In this document: piece by piece, positions 13,716 to 22,306 of the stretch
Layout: every line of letters begins with the position of its first letter
Position numbering within the stretch: the stretch's first letter is position 1
DNA from: Planctomycetota bacterium
GTDB taxonomy: Bacteria; Planctomycetota; Planctomycetia; Gemmatales; Gemmataceae
Reading direction: 5' to 3'
DNA length: 35,779 bases
Assembly: GCA_021413735.1 (NCBI GenBank)
Contig: JAIOPV010000052.1
Span: 1-35,779 of the forward strand
The notes under the pieces: generated by a model
What the model saw: the letters and a program-made list of their open reading frames with translations, nothing else
What the model was told of the DNA's origin: nothing
Databases searched by the model: none
Position numbers and translations under genes: made by a program

Positions 13716-14585
13716 ATGTTGAAACGCTTCTCCGGTATTGTCGTACTTCTCGCTGCGGTTCTTATCACACTGCCAGCGTGTGGCAAGAAGGCCGCGGCAC
13801 CCACTGTGCCCGACTCAACGCCGGCACCGATTCCTCCGACTCCAAAGCCGCTGCCCAACCCGAACCCAGGAACGGGCGGTACGCAAACGCCAACGCAACC
13901 TCTCGATCCGTCGCTTCCGTATCCGCCAACGCAGAAGCCGCTGTTCGCCAATGTGGTTGCGGTCGCAGCGATCCGTGACGCGAACATGCTCAATCTGAAG
14001 CAAATCGGCCTCGCGTTTCACAACGCGAACGACACACTTGGCGCGTTCCCGATGGGCATTGCCGACAAGAACGGCAAGATCGGCCTGAGCTGGCGTGTTG
14101 CGTTGCTGCCATACCTCGAACAACAGGCACTCTACAACGCGTTCAAACTCGACGAACCGTGGGACAGCGAACACAACAAGAAGCTCATCCCCCAGATGCC
14201 CAAAATCTATGGCCCTGCACGCACCGACACCAATGGTTACACCTTCTACCGTTCGTTCAGCGGGAAAGACGCCTTCATGCCACCTCCGACGATGGCACTG
14301 ACTGCCGGCAAGGTCATTTCGGGAGTGAAGATGGCTGCCATTCCTGATGGACTGTCGAACACGCTGTTCGTGGCGGAGGCATACGATCCGGTCATCTGGA
14401 CGAAGCCCGACGAATTGGCATTCACGCCTGGAACCGCCCCGAAGCTGGGTGGTGGCGTCTTCAGCACCGGCTTCTGTGCTCTTTTCGGCGATGGATCAGC
14501 TCGGTTCCTTCCGATGAATCTCACCCCGACTGAGTTGAGCAACCTCATCCAGACGAACGACGGCAACATCGTGAACCTGCCGTGA
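13716..14585 (+). CDS. DUF1559-domain lipoprotein without pilin helix
   Basis: This 289-aa protein carries a lipoprotein signal peptide (LLAAVLITLPACGKK, lipobox PAC). A Pro/Thr-rich linker follows at about 28-75 (PPTPKPLPNPNPGTGG), and then a DUF1559 domain: MLNLKQIGLAFHNANDTLGA, LSWRVALLPYLEQQALYNAF, IPDGLSNTLFVAEA and FGDGSARFLP. The usual [13 protein letters not shown] pilin helix is absent, so the domain should be lipid-anchored instead of pilin-like. GAGG lies 8 bases before the ATG. Its stop abuts the stop of the convergent psuG-like gene with no base between. Confidence 0.9.
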   Translation: MLKRFSGIVVLLAAVLITLPACGKKAAAPTVPDSTPAPIPPTPKPLPNPNPGTGGTQTPTQPLDPSLPYPPTQKPLFANVVAVAAIRDANMLNLKQIGLAFHNANDTLGAFPMGIADKNGKIGLSWRVALLPYLEQQALYNAFKLDEPWDSEHNKKLIPQMPKIYGPARTDTNGYTFYRSFSGKDAFMPPPTMALTAGKVISGVKMAAIPDGLSNTLFVAEAYDPVIWTKPDELAFTPGTAPKLGGGVFSTGFCALFGDGSARFLPMNLTPTELSNLIQTNDGNIVNLP

Positions 14586-15488
14586 TTACGCCAGTTCGAC
14601 TGCCACTTCAGCAGCGAGCCGGGCGTTGGCCACAATCAACGCTCGGTTCGCGATCAACGTTCGACCGCCACTCAATTCCGCAAGGCGCTTCAGCAAGAAC
14701 GGCGTGATGCGCGGGCCGCTCACGCGGGCTTCCTGGGCATCCTGCTCGGCCTCACACAACCACTCGTGAAACTCGGCCGCGGGAATCACTGCCTCGTCGG
14801 GACACGTTCGCGCCAGCACGGCACCCGCACCACCCATCTGAACATGCGCCGCGAACACCGCAGCCGCTTCGCTCGCTGTTTCCACGCGGCACGACACGGG
14901 TATCTTTGCCACCGACACGTAGAACGCCGGGAACTCCTCGGTGCGGTAGCCCATGACCGGCACGCCCCATGTTTCGAGGATTTCCAGCGTTCGCGGCAGA
15001 TCGAGAATGCTCTTCGCGCCGGCACACACCACCAGCACCGGCGTGCGTGACAGCTCGGTCAGGTCTGCCGAGATGTCGAACGGTTCCTCTTCGCGATGCG
15101 CGCCACCGATGCCACCGGTCGCAAAGACTCGCACGCCTGCCGCGTGTGCCAGTGCCATCGTCGCGGAAACCGTCGTTGCAGCCAGTCTCTTCAATCCCAC
15201 CGCAGCGCCGATGTCACGCCGACTTGCCTTGAACACACCCTTCGCCTGAGCCAACTCCACGATCTGCTCATCGGACAATCCCACAGTGGGAACGCCATGC
15301 CAAATCGCGATGGTCGCAGGCACAGCACCGGCTGCTCGCACGACGGCTTCCGCCTCGCGTGCCGTGTCCAAGTTGGTTGGCCACGGTAGCCCATGAGCGA
15401 TGAGCGTCGATTCGAGCGCCACCACGGGTCGGCCAGCCGCCAACGCAGCGACGACCTCTGCGGAACCTGTCAGCCAGGGTGCGAACAT
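14586..15488 (-). CDS. psuG: Pseudouridine-5'-phosphate glycosidase
   Basis: The 300-aa protein matches the PsuG family over its length: VALESTLIAHGLPWPTNL, PATIAIWHGVPTVGLS, SRRDIGAAVG, GATTVSAT-like AATTVSATM, FATGGIGGAHRE, DISADLTELSRTPV and VCAGAKSILDLPRTLEILET. The enzyme splits pseudouridine 5'-phosphate into uracil and ribose 5-phosphate (reversibly) with a metal and a catalytic Lys. It usually works with the kinase PsuK, which is not in this window. AGGA lies 6 bases before the ATG. The gene stands alone and is divergent from the rhomboid gene. Confidence 0.95.
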   Translation of the reverse strand: MFAPWLTGSAEVVAALAAGRPVVALESTLIAHGLPWPTNLDTAREAEAVVRAAGAVPATIAIWHGVPTVGLSDEQIVELAQAKGVFKASRRDIGAAVGLKRLAATTVSATMALAHAAGVRVFATGGIGGAHREEEPFDISADLTELSRTPVLVVCAGAKSILDLPRTLEILETWGVPVMGYRTEEFPAFYVSVAKIPVSCRVETASEAAAVFAAHVQMGGAGAVLARTCPDEAVIPAAEFHEWLCEAEQDAQEARVSGPRITPFLLKRLAELSGGRTLIANRALIVANARLAAEVAVELA

Positions 15489-15548
15489 CGGGTTTCCTCG
15501 GTTAGCGCAGCCTCGACATGGCTTCGACTCCTGATAATAATGCCCGCT

Positions 15549-17147
15549 ATGGCTTCCGATGACGAGATTGTTTCACGCACCGCCGACAGCGCCGCACCCA
15601 TTCCGGTTAGCGCTGGGGGAAGTCCACACCCCAAACTCACCCCGGACACGATTCTGAAATGGATCGCGGCAGCGGGCGATCAGCCGTGGTTTCCATCACG
15701 CCATGCTGAGACGACCGGCACAAGCCGCACCGAACTCGACGAACCGCTCGGGCAGCTTCGGCTCGCGGATCTCGTTCGAGTCGCGACATGGATTCGCGGC
15801 GTCGGTCAGGGTTATGTCCTCACGCCCGAAGGGGTCGCTCTTGTTGCCAGCGGGAGTGGATTTCCTTCAACCGTAGTTGATCCTCAACCGAAATCCGCGG
15901 CTGTCAGCCTGGAGGAATCCACGCCGAAACCAACATCCGAGGAACAGGCCACACGTCATTTCGGCCTGAATCGTCGCACGCCCGTTTTCGTTCCGATGAT
16001 GCTGATGGCGAACGTATGTTGGTTTGGCGTCGGTGCGGTCGCGGCCATGCGGGGCGGTCATCCTATCGGCGAATATCTCGGCCAAGGCCAACCGCGAGAA
16101 CTCCTTCACCACATCGGGGCGATCAAGGGAAACGACCTCCTCCACGGCGAATGGTGGCGACTCCTCAGTTCGTGTTTCGTTCACTTCGGTCTGGTGCATT
16201 TGCTCGCGAATATGTTCGCGCTGGCGATGATGGGATCGCTCGCCGAACTCCTCTGGGGTCGCTGGCGACTCACGACAATCTACCTCATCTCGGGATTGGC
16301 CGGCAGTTGCTTGGCGATGGCGAACAAGCCGGAGGGGATGCTGGCTGGTGCTTCCGGCGCGATCTGGGGAATTTTGGCGTCGCTGCTCGCATGGCTCATG
16401 TGGTTTCGTCACGACCTTCCGCCAGACGTCCGCGCCGAATGGGCGCGTCGGCTGTGGCTAGCATTCTTGCTCAACGCCGGAGTGAGTTTCTTACCGAACA
16501 TCAGTTGGGAAGCGCATCTCGGCGGCTGCATCGCGGGGTTCCTGGTATCGTGGGCGTTGAACGCGCTGCGATTCGCGCGTCGGCCGCAACAGTTTCTCGC
16601 CTTGGTGTCGCTGCTGGCCATACCCGCGTTCTGCGTCGCCGGGTTGATGATGTCGATGCAGCGAAGCCAAGTCTGGGAATCGCTGCGGAAGTCGCACGCC
16701 AACGAAGTTCGCCGAACCGCTGAACGCGAGCGGCTCCCGGCTCTGATTGCAGCGGAAGAAGCGTACAATCGAGATGTGGTTCCGCGACTCATTCAACTCT
16801 CGCCTGATGGCGTGAGCTTCGTCCGACATCAGGCATGGGCGATGCTTTACAAACCCCGAACCTCGCGGAACCCGGAAATCGCAAGCGAGATAATCGCGAA
16901 ACTCACTGAACTGAAAGCAACGGCGAATGAAGTTATTACGCTGCTCGCCGGACTCCCGACGGATTGGGAGCCACCCAATGGATTGAGAACGCGAGCCCGT
17001 CAGTTCGCCGAAGCGCGAGTCGCCGAGATGGACGAACTGCTCGGAATGCTGGACTCTCCGATACTTCCCAAGCAATCAGACTGGTCGGCCTGGGGCGACG
17101 CACGCCGTGCGGCCGACGCCGCCTGGGACCAGCTTCGACAGAAATGA
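15549..17147 (+). CDS. Rhomboid-family intramembrane serine protease with long flanking domains
   Basis: The 532-aa protein (alternative start ATG 15540) has an N-terminal soluble part of about 130 residues. The membrane core follows, with GEWWRLLSSCFVHFGLVHLL, the catalytic Ser269 in GASGAIWG and the catalytic His323 in WEAHLGG. Together with HxxLN-like LLANMFAL these are the rhomboid marks, so the enzyme should be active and cleave membrane proteins within the bilayer. After the last helix a C-terminal region of about 170 residues rich in charged helices follows, ending WDQLRQK. Neither flanking domain is recognised. The N-terminal part contains a strand-helix pattern (TPDTILKWIAAAGDQPWFPS, LADLVRVATW, GYVLTPEG) that looks like a small winged-helix. 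Confidence 0.9.
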   Translation: MASDDEIVSRTADSAAPIPVSAGGSPHPKLTPDTILKWIAAAGDQPWFPSRHAETTGTSRTELDEPLGQLRLADLVRVATWIRGVGQGYVLTPEGVALVASGSGFPSTVVDPQPKSAAVSLEESTPKPTSEEQATRHFGLNRRTPVFVPMMLMANVCWFGVGAVAAMRGGHPIGEYLGQGQPRELLHHIGAIKGNDLLHGEWWRLLSSCFVHFGLVHLLANMFALAMMGSLAELLWGRWRLTTIYLISGLAGSCLAMANKPEGMLAGASGAIWGILASLLAWLMWFRHDLPPDVRAEWARRLWLAFLLNAGVSFLPNISWEAHLGGCIAGFLVSWALNALRFARRPQQFLALVSLLAIPAFCVAGLMMSMQRSQVWESLRKSHANEVRRTAERERLPALIAAEEAYNRDVVPRLIQLSPDGVSFVRHQAWAMLYKPRTSRNPEIASEIIAKLTELKATANEVITLLAGLPTDWEPPNGLRTRARQFAEARVAEMDELLGMLDSPILPKQSDWSAWGDARRAADAAWDQLRQK

Positions 17148-17276
17148 GACTCGCAACGAACGCCAACGATTCGACCCCATCTGCTTCTGCAACTTGCGGT
17201 TCAGAGCGCCGGTCAATAACATTGGCGTGATCCAAGTACCGCCGCCGTCCTCCCCGGCGGGATGTGAGAGCCGGCA

Positions 17277-18290
17277 GTGATTTCTTTCCGCCGATTTCGC
17301 AATACTGATCCACCGGCCCTCGCCGATGTTTGGAACGAGTCCCATCCGTCTCGCAGTGCGTACCCACTCCGTACACCCGCACTCCTCGACCGCTGGTTAT
17401 TCTCAAAACCATACTTCGACCCGGACGGATTGATCGTCGCCGTCGATGAAGCAGACAACGGGAAAATCCTCGGCTACGCGGTCGCGGGCTTCGGTCCGAA
17501 CAGCGCTCTTTCGGCTCTCGACAAAACCAACGGCGTCATCTGTTCTGTTGCAATTCGACCAAACGCACGTCGGTACGGTGTTGCTCGCGATCTCGTTCGT
17601 AAAGCCGAAGAGTATCTGATTTCGCGCGGCTCGACGGTTCTTCGTGCGGGTCCACGCTGGCCGTACTGCCCGTTCGGATTCGGTCTGTACGGCGGCACGA
17701 ACTGCCCGGGTTTCCTGGCTTCCGACGAGGGCGCCGACCCGTTCTTCAAGTCGCTCGGTTACGAAGCTGCGGACACCACACTGGTATTCCACAAGAAGCT
17801 CGAAGCTCCCATCTCGATTGCCGACGGCCGATTCGGAACGCTGCGGAAGCGATACGAAACGCAAATTTTGCGGGCTGCGAGTGTGCCGTCGTGGTGGCAC
17901 GAGTGCGTGTGGGGCATGTTGGAGCCGGTCGAATTCCGAATGGTGGATAAGCTCGCGAATAGTATGCCCGCGGCGCGAGCTGTGGTGTGGGAACTTGAAG
18001 GTTACGGCTGGCGATGGGGCTTCCCGTCGGCTGGCATCCTCGACATTCAAGTTCGGCCGGACTTACGCCGTCAGGGGCTCGCGAAACTGCTGTTGGCGCA
18101 GGTGCTGCGATTCCTTCAGGATCAGTTCTTCGGCATCTGCGAACTTCACGCTCCGGCTGAGCGCCCCGAACTGATTGGTTTGTGCCGTTCCGCCACAATG
18201 GAACAGGTGGACGTGGGCACGACCTACATCAAGCGAGTGGGTCCACGGCGCGAGGAACAGCAACCGGACATCAGCGCTCAGCCGGCGTAA
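17277..18290 (+). CDS. GNAT acetyltransferase with two GNAT domains
   Basis: This 337-aa protein has two acetyl-CoA-binding motifs A: VAIRPNARRYGVARDLVRKA near residue 92 and IQVRPDLRRQGLAKLLLAQV near 256, each of the V-x-P-x-x-R-x-x-G-x-A type. A double GNAT fold is known from mycothiol synthase-like proteins. There is no sign of mycothiol genes here, so the substrate is unknown. The start is GTG with a poor ribosome-binding site (GAGAG about 8 bases upstream). About 130 bases before it have no recognised feature beyond a weak GC-rich palindrome near 17240-17261. Confidence 0.88.
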   Translation: MISFRRFRNTDPPALADVWNESHPSRSAYPLRTPALLDRWLFSKPYFDPDGLIVAVDEADNGKILGYAVAGFGPNSALSALDKTNGVICSVAIRPNARRYGVARDLVRKAEEYLISRGSTVLRAGPRWPYCPFGFGLYGGTNCPGFLASDEGADPFFKSLGYEAADTTLVFHKKLEAPISIADGRFGTLRKRYETQILRAASVPSWWHECVWGMLEPVEFRMVDKLANSMPAARAVVWELEGYGWRWGFPSAGILDIQVRPDLRRQGLAKLLLAQVLRFLQDQFFGICELHAPAERPELIGLCRSATMEQVDVGTTYIKRVGPRREEQQPDISAQPA

Positions 18291-18304
18291 GGCGAGTGGC
18301 GTAC

Positions 18305-18378
18305 TTGCGAGCCACGGGGTTTACCCCCGTGGTCTTCTTACCTCCAAAGACCACGGGGATAAACCCCGTGGCTCGCAA
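18305..18378. repeat. Palindromic repeat with 30-bp arms upstream of pyrB
   Basis: Arms 18305-18334 and 18349-18378 pair with a single mismatch, each containing GAGCCACGGGGTTTA. Each arm is itself partly palindromic (CCACGGGG...CCCCGTGG). It lies between the acetyltransferase stop and the pyrB start, 34 bases before the latter, and so would be in the pyrB leader if transcribed from further upstream. Confidence 0.85.
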
Positions 18379-18412
18379 AGTTCTTCGGTAATGCACTGCA
18401 AGAGGACCGATC

Positions 18413-19327
18413 GTGAAGCACCTACTCGGGCTTGAAGGATTGCCCGCTGCCGACCTCTCGCGTCTGCTCGATGCGGCGGAAGGGTTCACGGGTGTCGGCG
18501 TCGGTGATGTGCCGAAACGCGACGACCTCAAGGGCAAGGTTGTCGTCAACCTGTTCTACGAACCATCCACGCGAACCCGCGTCAGCTTCGGCCTTGCTGC
18601 TCGCCGTCTCGGTGCGGACGTGTTGGACTTCTCCCCGAGTGGTTCCAGCACCTCGAAGGGCGAAACGTTCATCGACACCGCGAAGAACATCGAGGCGATG
18701 GGCGTCGATGCGGTAGTCGTCAGGCACTCGTCGCCGGGCGCTCCGCATGTTCTCGCGAAGCATCTGCTGCCACACATTCGCGTCATCAACGCTGGCGACG
18801 GGGCGCATGAACACCCGACGCAAGGCTTGCTCGACATCCTGACCATCCGCAAGCGTCTCGGCCGCATCGCCGGCCTCACGGTCGGTCTCGTCGGCGACAT
18901 CGCACACAGCCGCGTGGCCCGCAGCAACATCCACGGTCTGAAGACGCTCGGAGCGCACGTCATCGTGTGCGGCCCGACAACACTCGTTCCGCCCGAGATC
19001 AAGGAATTGGGTGTGGAAGTGGCGCACAGCCTCGACGCGATTCTGCCACGATGCGATGTGTTGAACTTGCTTCGCATCCAGTTCGAGCGACAACGCAGCG
19101 GGTTGTTCCCGTCGATTCGCGAGTATCGGCTGCTGTTCGGAATGGACGGCGACCGGATGCAGCGTGCGAAGGATGGCGTTCTGTTGTTGGCACCGGGACC
19201 GATCAACCGTGGTGTGGAGATCACGCCAGACGTGGCAGACGGCCCAAGTTCCGCGATTCTCGATCAGGTAACGAACGGCCTTGCGGTGCGAATGGCCGTG
19301 CTGAGCGAACTGTGCAAGGCCGCGTGA
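18413..19327 (+). CDS. pyrB: Aspartate carbamoyltransferase catalytic subunit
   Basis: The 304-aa enzyme makes N-carbamoyl-L-aspartate from carbamoyl phosphate and aspartate in pyrimidine synthesis. The carbamoyl-phosphate site [22 protein letters not shown] with the invariant Ser-Lys, the [12 protein letters not shown] motif, [13 protein letters not shown] and [12 protein letters not shown] are all intact. The length is normal. The start is GTG with AGAGGA eight bases upstream. In many bacteria pyrB is followed by pyrC or carA; here it is alone and followed by a hairpin. No pyrR-type attenuator is obvious, only the palindromic repeat just upstream. Confidence 0.96.
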   Translation: MKHLLGLEGLPAADLSRLLDAAEGFTGVGVGDVPKRDDLKGKVVVNLFYEPSTRTRVSFGLAARRLGADVLDFSPSGSSTSKGETFIDTAKNIEAMGVDAVVVRHSSPGAPHVLAKHLLPHIRVINAGDGAHEHPTQGLLDILTIRKRLGRIAGLTVGLVGDIAHSRVARSNIHGLKTLGAHVIVCGPTTLVPPEIKELGVEVAHSLDAILPRCDVLNLLRIQFERQRSGLFPSIREYRLLFGMDGDRMQRAKDGVLLLAPGPINRGVEITPDVADGPSSAILDQVTNGLAVRMAVLSELCKAA

Positions 19328-19355
19328 ACGGGGCAAATCCTGCGACTTGCCCCGT
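19328..19355 (+). terminator. Hairpin after pyrB
   Basis: ACGGGGCAA and TTGCCCCGT form a perfect 9-bp stem directly after the TGA of pyrB, followed by AGTTTGCG. It lies between convergent genes and probably terminates transcription from pyrB, although the T-run is short. Confidence 0.6.
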
Positions 19356-19363
19356 AGTTTGCG

Positions 19364-20257
19364 TTACTGTCCGGGTGCCTGCTCGCTAACTTCTTTCTCA
19401 CGCAACATATCCTGGATCTTGGCCAGTTTCGTGCCGATGAACAGCACGTTGTACAGCTCGAAATCCAGGTTCGAGGGACCGCCCGTCTTCACGTGCAAGT
19501 CGCCGGTGCCAAGCCCGAGCAGCCAGTGCCGGAACAGGTCGTCCCGCTCCTTCGTCAGCATCAATCCGCCCGCGTCCACGGCCAACTCGCCGCCGCCGAT
19601 CTCCCGGCGAATCCGCACCTGTCCCCGCGAAACGATCAGGTACGTGTAGTGGTCGTAGATGAACGTCGAGAATAGCCACATCGCGAACAGCGGAATGGCG
19701 ATTGTCAGGTAGCCGCCCGCGTTCATCCGCACGTCAAGCCCGCCAAGCCAAGCGAGCACGGGATCCCACCAACCGAACAACGCCACGATGAGCCCCACAA
19801 TCGCGATTGCGGCAATCGCGATGACGGAGGCCAGCCCGCGAAACAGGAAATTCGTGACCATAATCACCAACAAGATTGAGCCGACAAACACAACTCCGTA
19901 GTTGTTGTTGTTCGCCACGCGGAGACGTGGGACCGGCTCGCCTGGGTACGCTCCGGGCGGCGGCGGAACCGCCTGTCCCGCAGGGGCCACCAGCACATCA
20001 CGCGGAACGCCATCGAAACCAGCTACAACCTGCCCTGATTCGATTTGCGTACCCGCGGGCACCACGGCCATGACATGCCCATCGAGATACGTCAGGAACG
20101 CAAACAGGAAGCCAAGTGCCCACACCGGCCACCAGTAGAAGAGGTTGCTGTGCCCGTAGACGCGGATTTCGAGGTCGGGCACGGGTGCTGGCGTAGAGTT
20201 GGCGGCTTCCGAGCTGGGTCGGGGGGTCGCAGGAGATGCGGGTACTATGGGTGTCAT
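19364..20257 (-). CDS. Membrane protein, unknown function
   Basis: The 297-aa product (ATG 20257; the frame is open 30 codons further upstream) begins with a Pro/Ser-rich segment. It then has a hydrophobic segment WWPVWALGFLFAFLTYL, an exposed loop of about 75 aa (VPAGTQIESG to PRLRVANNN), and four further hydrophobic segments up to about residue 205. The cytoplasmic C-terminal part YLIVSRGQVRIRREIGGGEL, then LGLGTGDLHVKTGG and LYNVLFIGTKLAKIQDML, resembles bacterial PH-like (bPH2/DUF304-type) domains. I cannot assign a function. No partner gene is near; it is convergent with pyrB. Confidence 0.75.
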   Translation of the reverse strand: MTPIVPASPATPRPSSEAANSTPAPVPDLEIRVYGHSNLFYWWPVWALGFLFAFLTYLDGHVMAVVPAGTQIESGQVVAGFDGVPRDVLVAPAGQAVPPPPGAYPGEPVPRLRVANNNNYGVVFVGSILLVIMVTNFLFRGLASVIAIAAIAIVGLIVALFGWWDPVLAWLGGLDVRMNAGGYLTIAIPLFAMWLFSTFIYDHYTYLIVSRGQVRIRREIGGGELAVDAGGLMLTKERDDLFRHWLLGLGTGDLHVKTGGPSNLDFELYNVLFIGTKLAKIQDMLREKEVSEQAPGQ

Positions 20258-20383
20258 AGTGGTTCTCGAAAGCTGTGTGCGTGAAATGGGCGGCGCATCT
20301 CGATCCGAGGAGCGAGAGCTACTGGCGGGAGGGAATTGGGCAAGCAACGTGCCAGTGAAAAGTGCGGAGCCGCAAAAACGTGG

Positions 20384-21286
20384 TTACACGTCCACATCGA
20401 ACACGACGAATTGCTTGTTGCTTCCACCGACGGCACACGTCAGGCCGTCGGGCGAAAACGCAACATCGCGAATGTGCTTGCCCAGCGCGAAATCAACCGA
20501 CCGAATCGGTCGACCATCGTCCAAACTCCAGATCGCCAGCGTGCCATCCTTTTGACATTTCGCGAACACCGGATACACCGGGTTGAACGCGAAGAGTCCC
20601 CAATGCATGGAACACTCGACTCCTGTCACTCGCATCGACTGAGTTGAGACGTCCCACAATGAAAACTGCTCTGGGGAGTTCGAGAATACAATCAGCGTTT
20701 GCCCGTCGGGAGAGAACTTCAAGCGGTACGCTCGTGGAATACCTGTGATTCGAGCAATCTCACGCGGTTTGTTCTCAGCCATCATCTCAAAGAGCCCCAC
20801 ACTCTGGTCACTCGAAAACAGCACCGTTAACCGGTTCCCATCTCGCGACCAGTCAAACCTGTTGAATTGCTCGAATGGGTCAAAGCTCTTTGGAAGTGCA
20901 AATACGGTTTTCGTTGAGTCTATGCCAAGAGTACCAGCGAGAATTGTTCTGCGTGTCGGTCCAACAAAAGCGATCTGCCCATCATTGCGAATCTGGGCGA
21001 ACGCCCGCGGGTTCAATCCGCTCGGGTTTGACGAAAGAATTAACTCTCCCGACTTGTCGAGCAACGTGAAGACGGTGGTTCGGATCAGAAGCCGACCATC
21101 AGGAAGCGGGTGAATCCCATAGGGGTAGTTGCCAAGCAGGAAGCCCTCTGTCGGAATACGAAGACCCGAATGCGTGGCCACATCCCAAACCGTGAGGCCG
21201 CCGCCGGTGTCGAGCGTGTAGAGAAATCGACCATCGAGGGAAAACGCGATGTGAGCAACCCCGCAGCGTGTCTTCTGAATCCACAT
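20384..21286 (-). CDS. WD40-repeat protein (paralogue 1)
   Basis: This 300-aa soluble protein has several WD40 blades: AFSLDGRFLYTLDTGGGLTV-WD, KFSPDGQTLIVFSN...LWD, KDGTLAIWSLDDGRPIRS and VAFSPDGLTCAVGG...VFDVDV. The number of blades is about seven, expected to form one beta-propeller for protein binding. There is no signal peptide. It begins MWIQ and ends in VFDVDV, as does its neighbour at 21311-22195, and the two are 24 bases apart. GGAG lies 9 bases before the ATG. No enzymatic domain is attached. Confidence 0.88.
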   Translation of the reverse strand: MWIQKTRCGVAHIAFSLDGRFLYTLDTGGGLTVWDVATHSGLRIPTEGFLLGNYPYGIHPLPDGRLLIRTTVFTLLDKSGELILSSNPSGLNPRAFAQIRNDGQIAFVGPTRRTILAGTLGIDSTKTVFALPKSFDPFEQFNRFDWSRDGNRLTVLFSSDQSVGLFEMMAENKPREIARITGIPRAYRLKFSPDGQTLIVFSNSPEQFSLWDVSTQSMRVTGVECSMHWGLFAFNPVYPVFAKCQKDGTLAIWSLDDGRPIRSVDFALGKHIRDVAFSPDGLTCAVGGSNKQFVVFDVDV

Positions 21287-21310
21287 CGATGCGTCTCCGG
21301 CTGGCTCGCA

Positions 21311-22195
21311 TTACACATCCAGATCGAACACGGCGAAACGTTTCTCGGTGCCGCCCACGGCACACGTCAAGCCATCCGGCGAGAACGCGAGGCACGTCGC
21401 TTGCTTGCCCAAATCAAAATCCAGCGATCGGATTTCCTCGCCTGTTTGTAAACTCACCAGACACAGCACGCCATCCTTGCGACGCACCCCAACGAACTGC
21501 GATGACGGATGAAACGCGAGCATCCAGTACGGTCGATCGCACTCCACCTTGTCCACACGGAACGACTCGGATTGCATATCCCAGATCGAGATGCCATCCG
21601 AACTGTACATCACCAGCGTCTTGCCATCCGGGGCGAAGCGGCAATGCTGCAACGACCGCTTCGGGAAGTCGATTCGATGCAGCATGGTCCGCGTCGGAAC
21701 GTCGGCGATCGTCACCACATCCGACCAGTTCAGCAATGCGACACGACTTCCATCCGGCGAGAAGTGATGCGTTTTGATCGTGCCGGGAACGTCCCACTCA
21801 CGCAGCTCATCGCCCGCTGATTGCCGAACGAAGTCCCACGTTCGGATGCCGAGCCAGTCGTCGCTGACGCACTCGACACGCACCCGACCCACGCCCATCG
21901 AGATGCCAGCGAATGCGTGCTTGCTCGGAACCTCGGTGTGCAGTTCCTCGTTCACCAGATCCCAGACGGTCGCCGGGCTTGTGTTCGCGACGAGGTAGCG
22001 GCCATCGGGCGAAGTGAACATTCGCGGGAAGTGGTCGCTGCACTTCTCCGGATACTGGAACAGCCGGCGGCCTTCGTGCGTGGCGAGATCCCACGCGGTG
22101 AACCACCGCCCGCTGTCTTGCGTGTAGAGGATGCTGCCGTCCGGCGAATATGTCACGGCGTTGACGCTGCCATCCGCTACTTCTTGAATCCACAT
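21311..22195 (-). CDS. WD40-repeat protein (paralogue 2)
   Basis: The 294-aa protein is a tandem paralogue of the one at 20384-21286: MWIQ start, blades such as VTYSPDGSILYTQDSGRWFT-AWD, HFSPDGSRVALLNW, RFAPDGKTLVMYSSDGISI-WD, LAFHPSSQFVGVRRKDG, and the shared end AFSPDGLTCAVGGTEKRFAV-FD. The interior blades have diverged much more than the ends. GAGGG lies 6 bases before the ATG. The two genes are likely one transcript and may form a pair of propeller proteins with different partners. Confidence 0.88.
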   Translation of the reverse strand: MWIQEVADGSVNAVTYSPDGSILYTQDSGRWFTAWDLATHEGRRLFQYPEKCSDHFPRMFTSPDGRYLVANTSPATVWDLVNEELHTEVPSKHAFAGISMGVGRVRVECVSDDWLGIRTWDFVRQSAGDELREWDVPGTIKTHHFSPDGSRVALLNWSDVVTIADVPTRTMLHRIDFPKRSLQHCRFAPDGKTLVMYSSDGISIWDMQSESFRVDKVECDRPYWMLAFHPSSQFVGVRRKDGVLCLVSLQTGEEIRSLDFDLGKQATCLAFSPDGLTCAVGGTEKRFAVFDLDV

Positions 22196-22210
22196 GGTGT
22201 GCCCTCACAA

Positions 22211-22302
22211 TGAACCCCTCCCCCAAGGGGAGAGGGGCTCAAGCCTGCCGGCTTCCGGCTCCCCCTTCCTTCCCAGGGAAGGGGGTTGGGGGTTAGGTTC
22301 TT
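22211..22302. repeat. Palindromic repeat, intergenic copy of the glycosyltransferase insert family
   Basis: It contains CCCCTCCCCCAAGGGGAGAG and CCCCCTTCCTTCCCAGGGAA followed by GGGGGTTGGGGGTTAGGTTC. The same two modules occur in the opposite order in the in-frame insert at 10893-11036. It lies between the WD40 gene start (22195) and the truD stop (22307). Confidence 0.85.
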
Positions 22303-22306
22303 CAGA

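Noticed and set aside
18422-19336. Minus-strand open frame of 304 codons opposite pyrB
   Set aside because: No family motif; pyrB on the plus strand is complete and has a ribosome-binding site.
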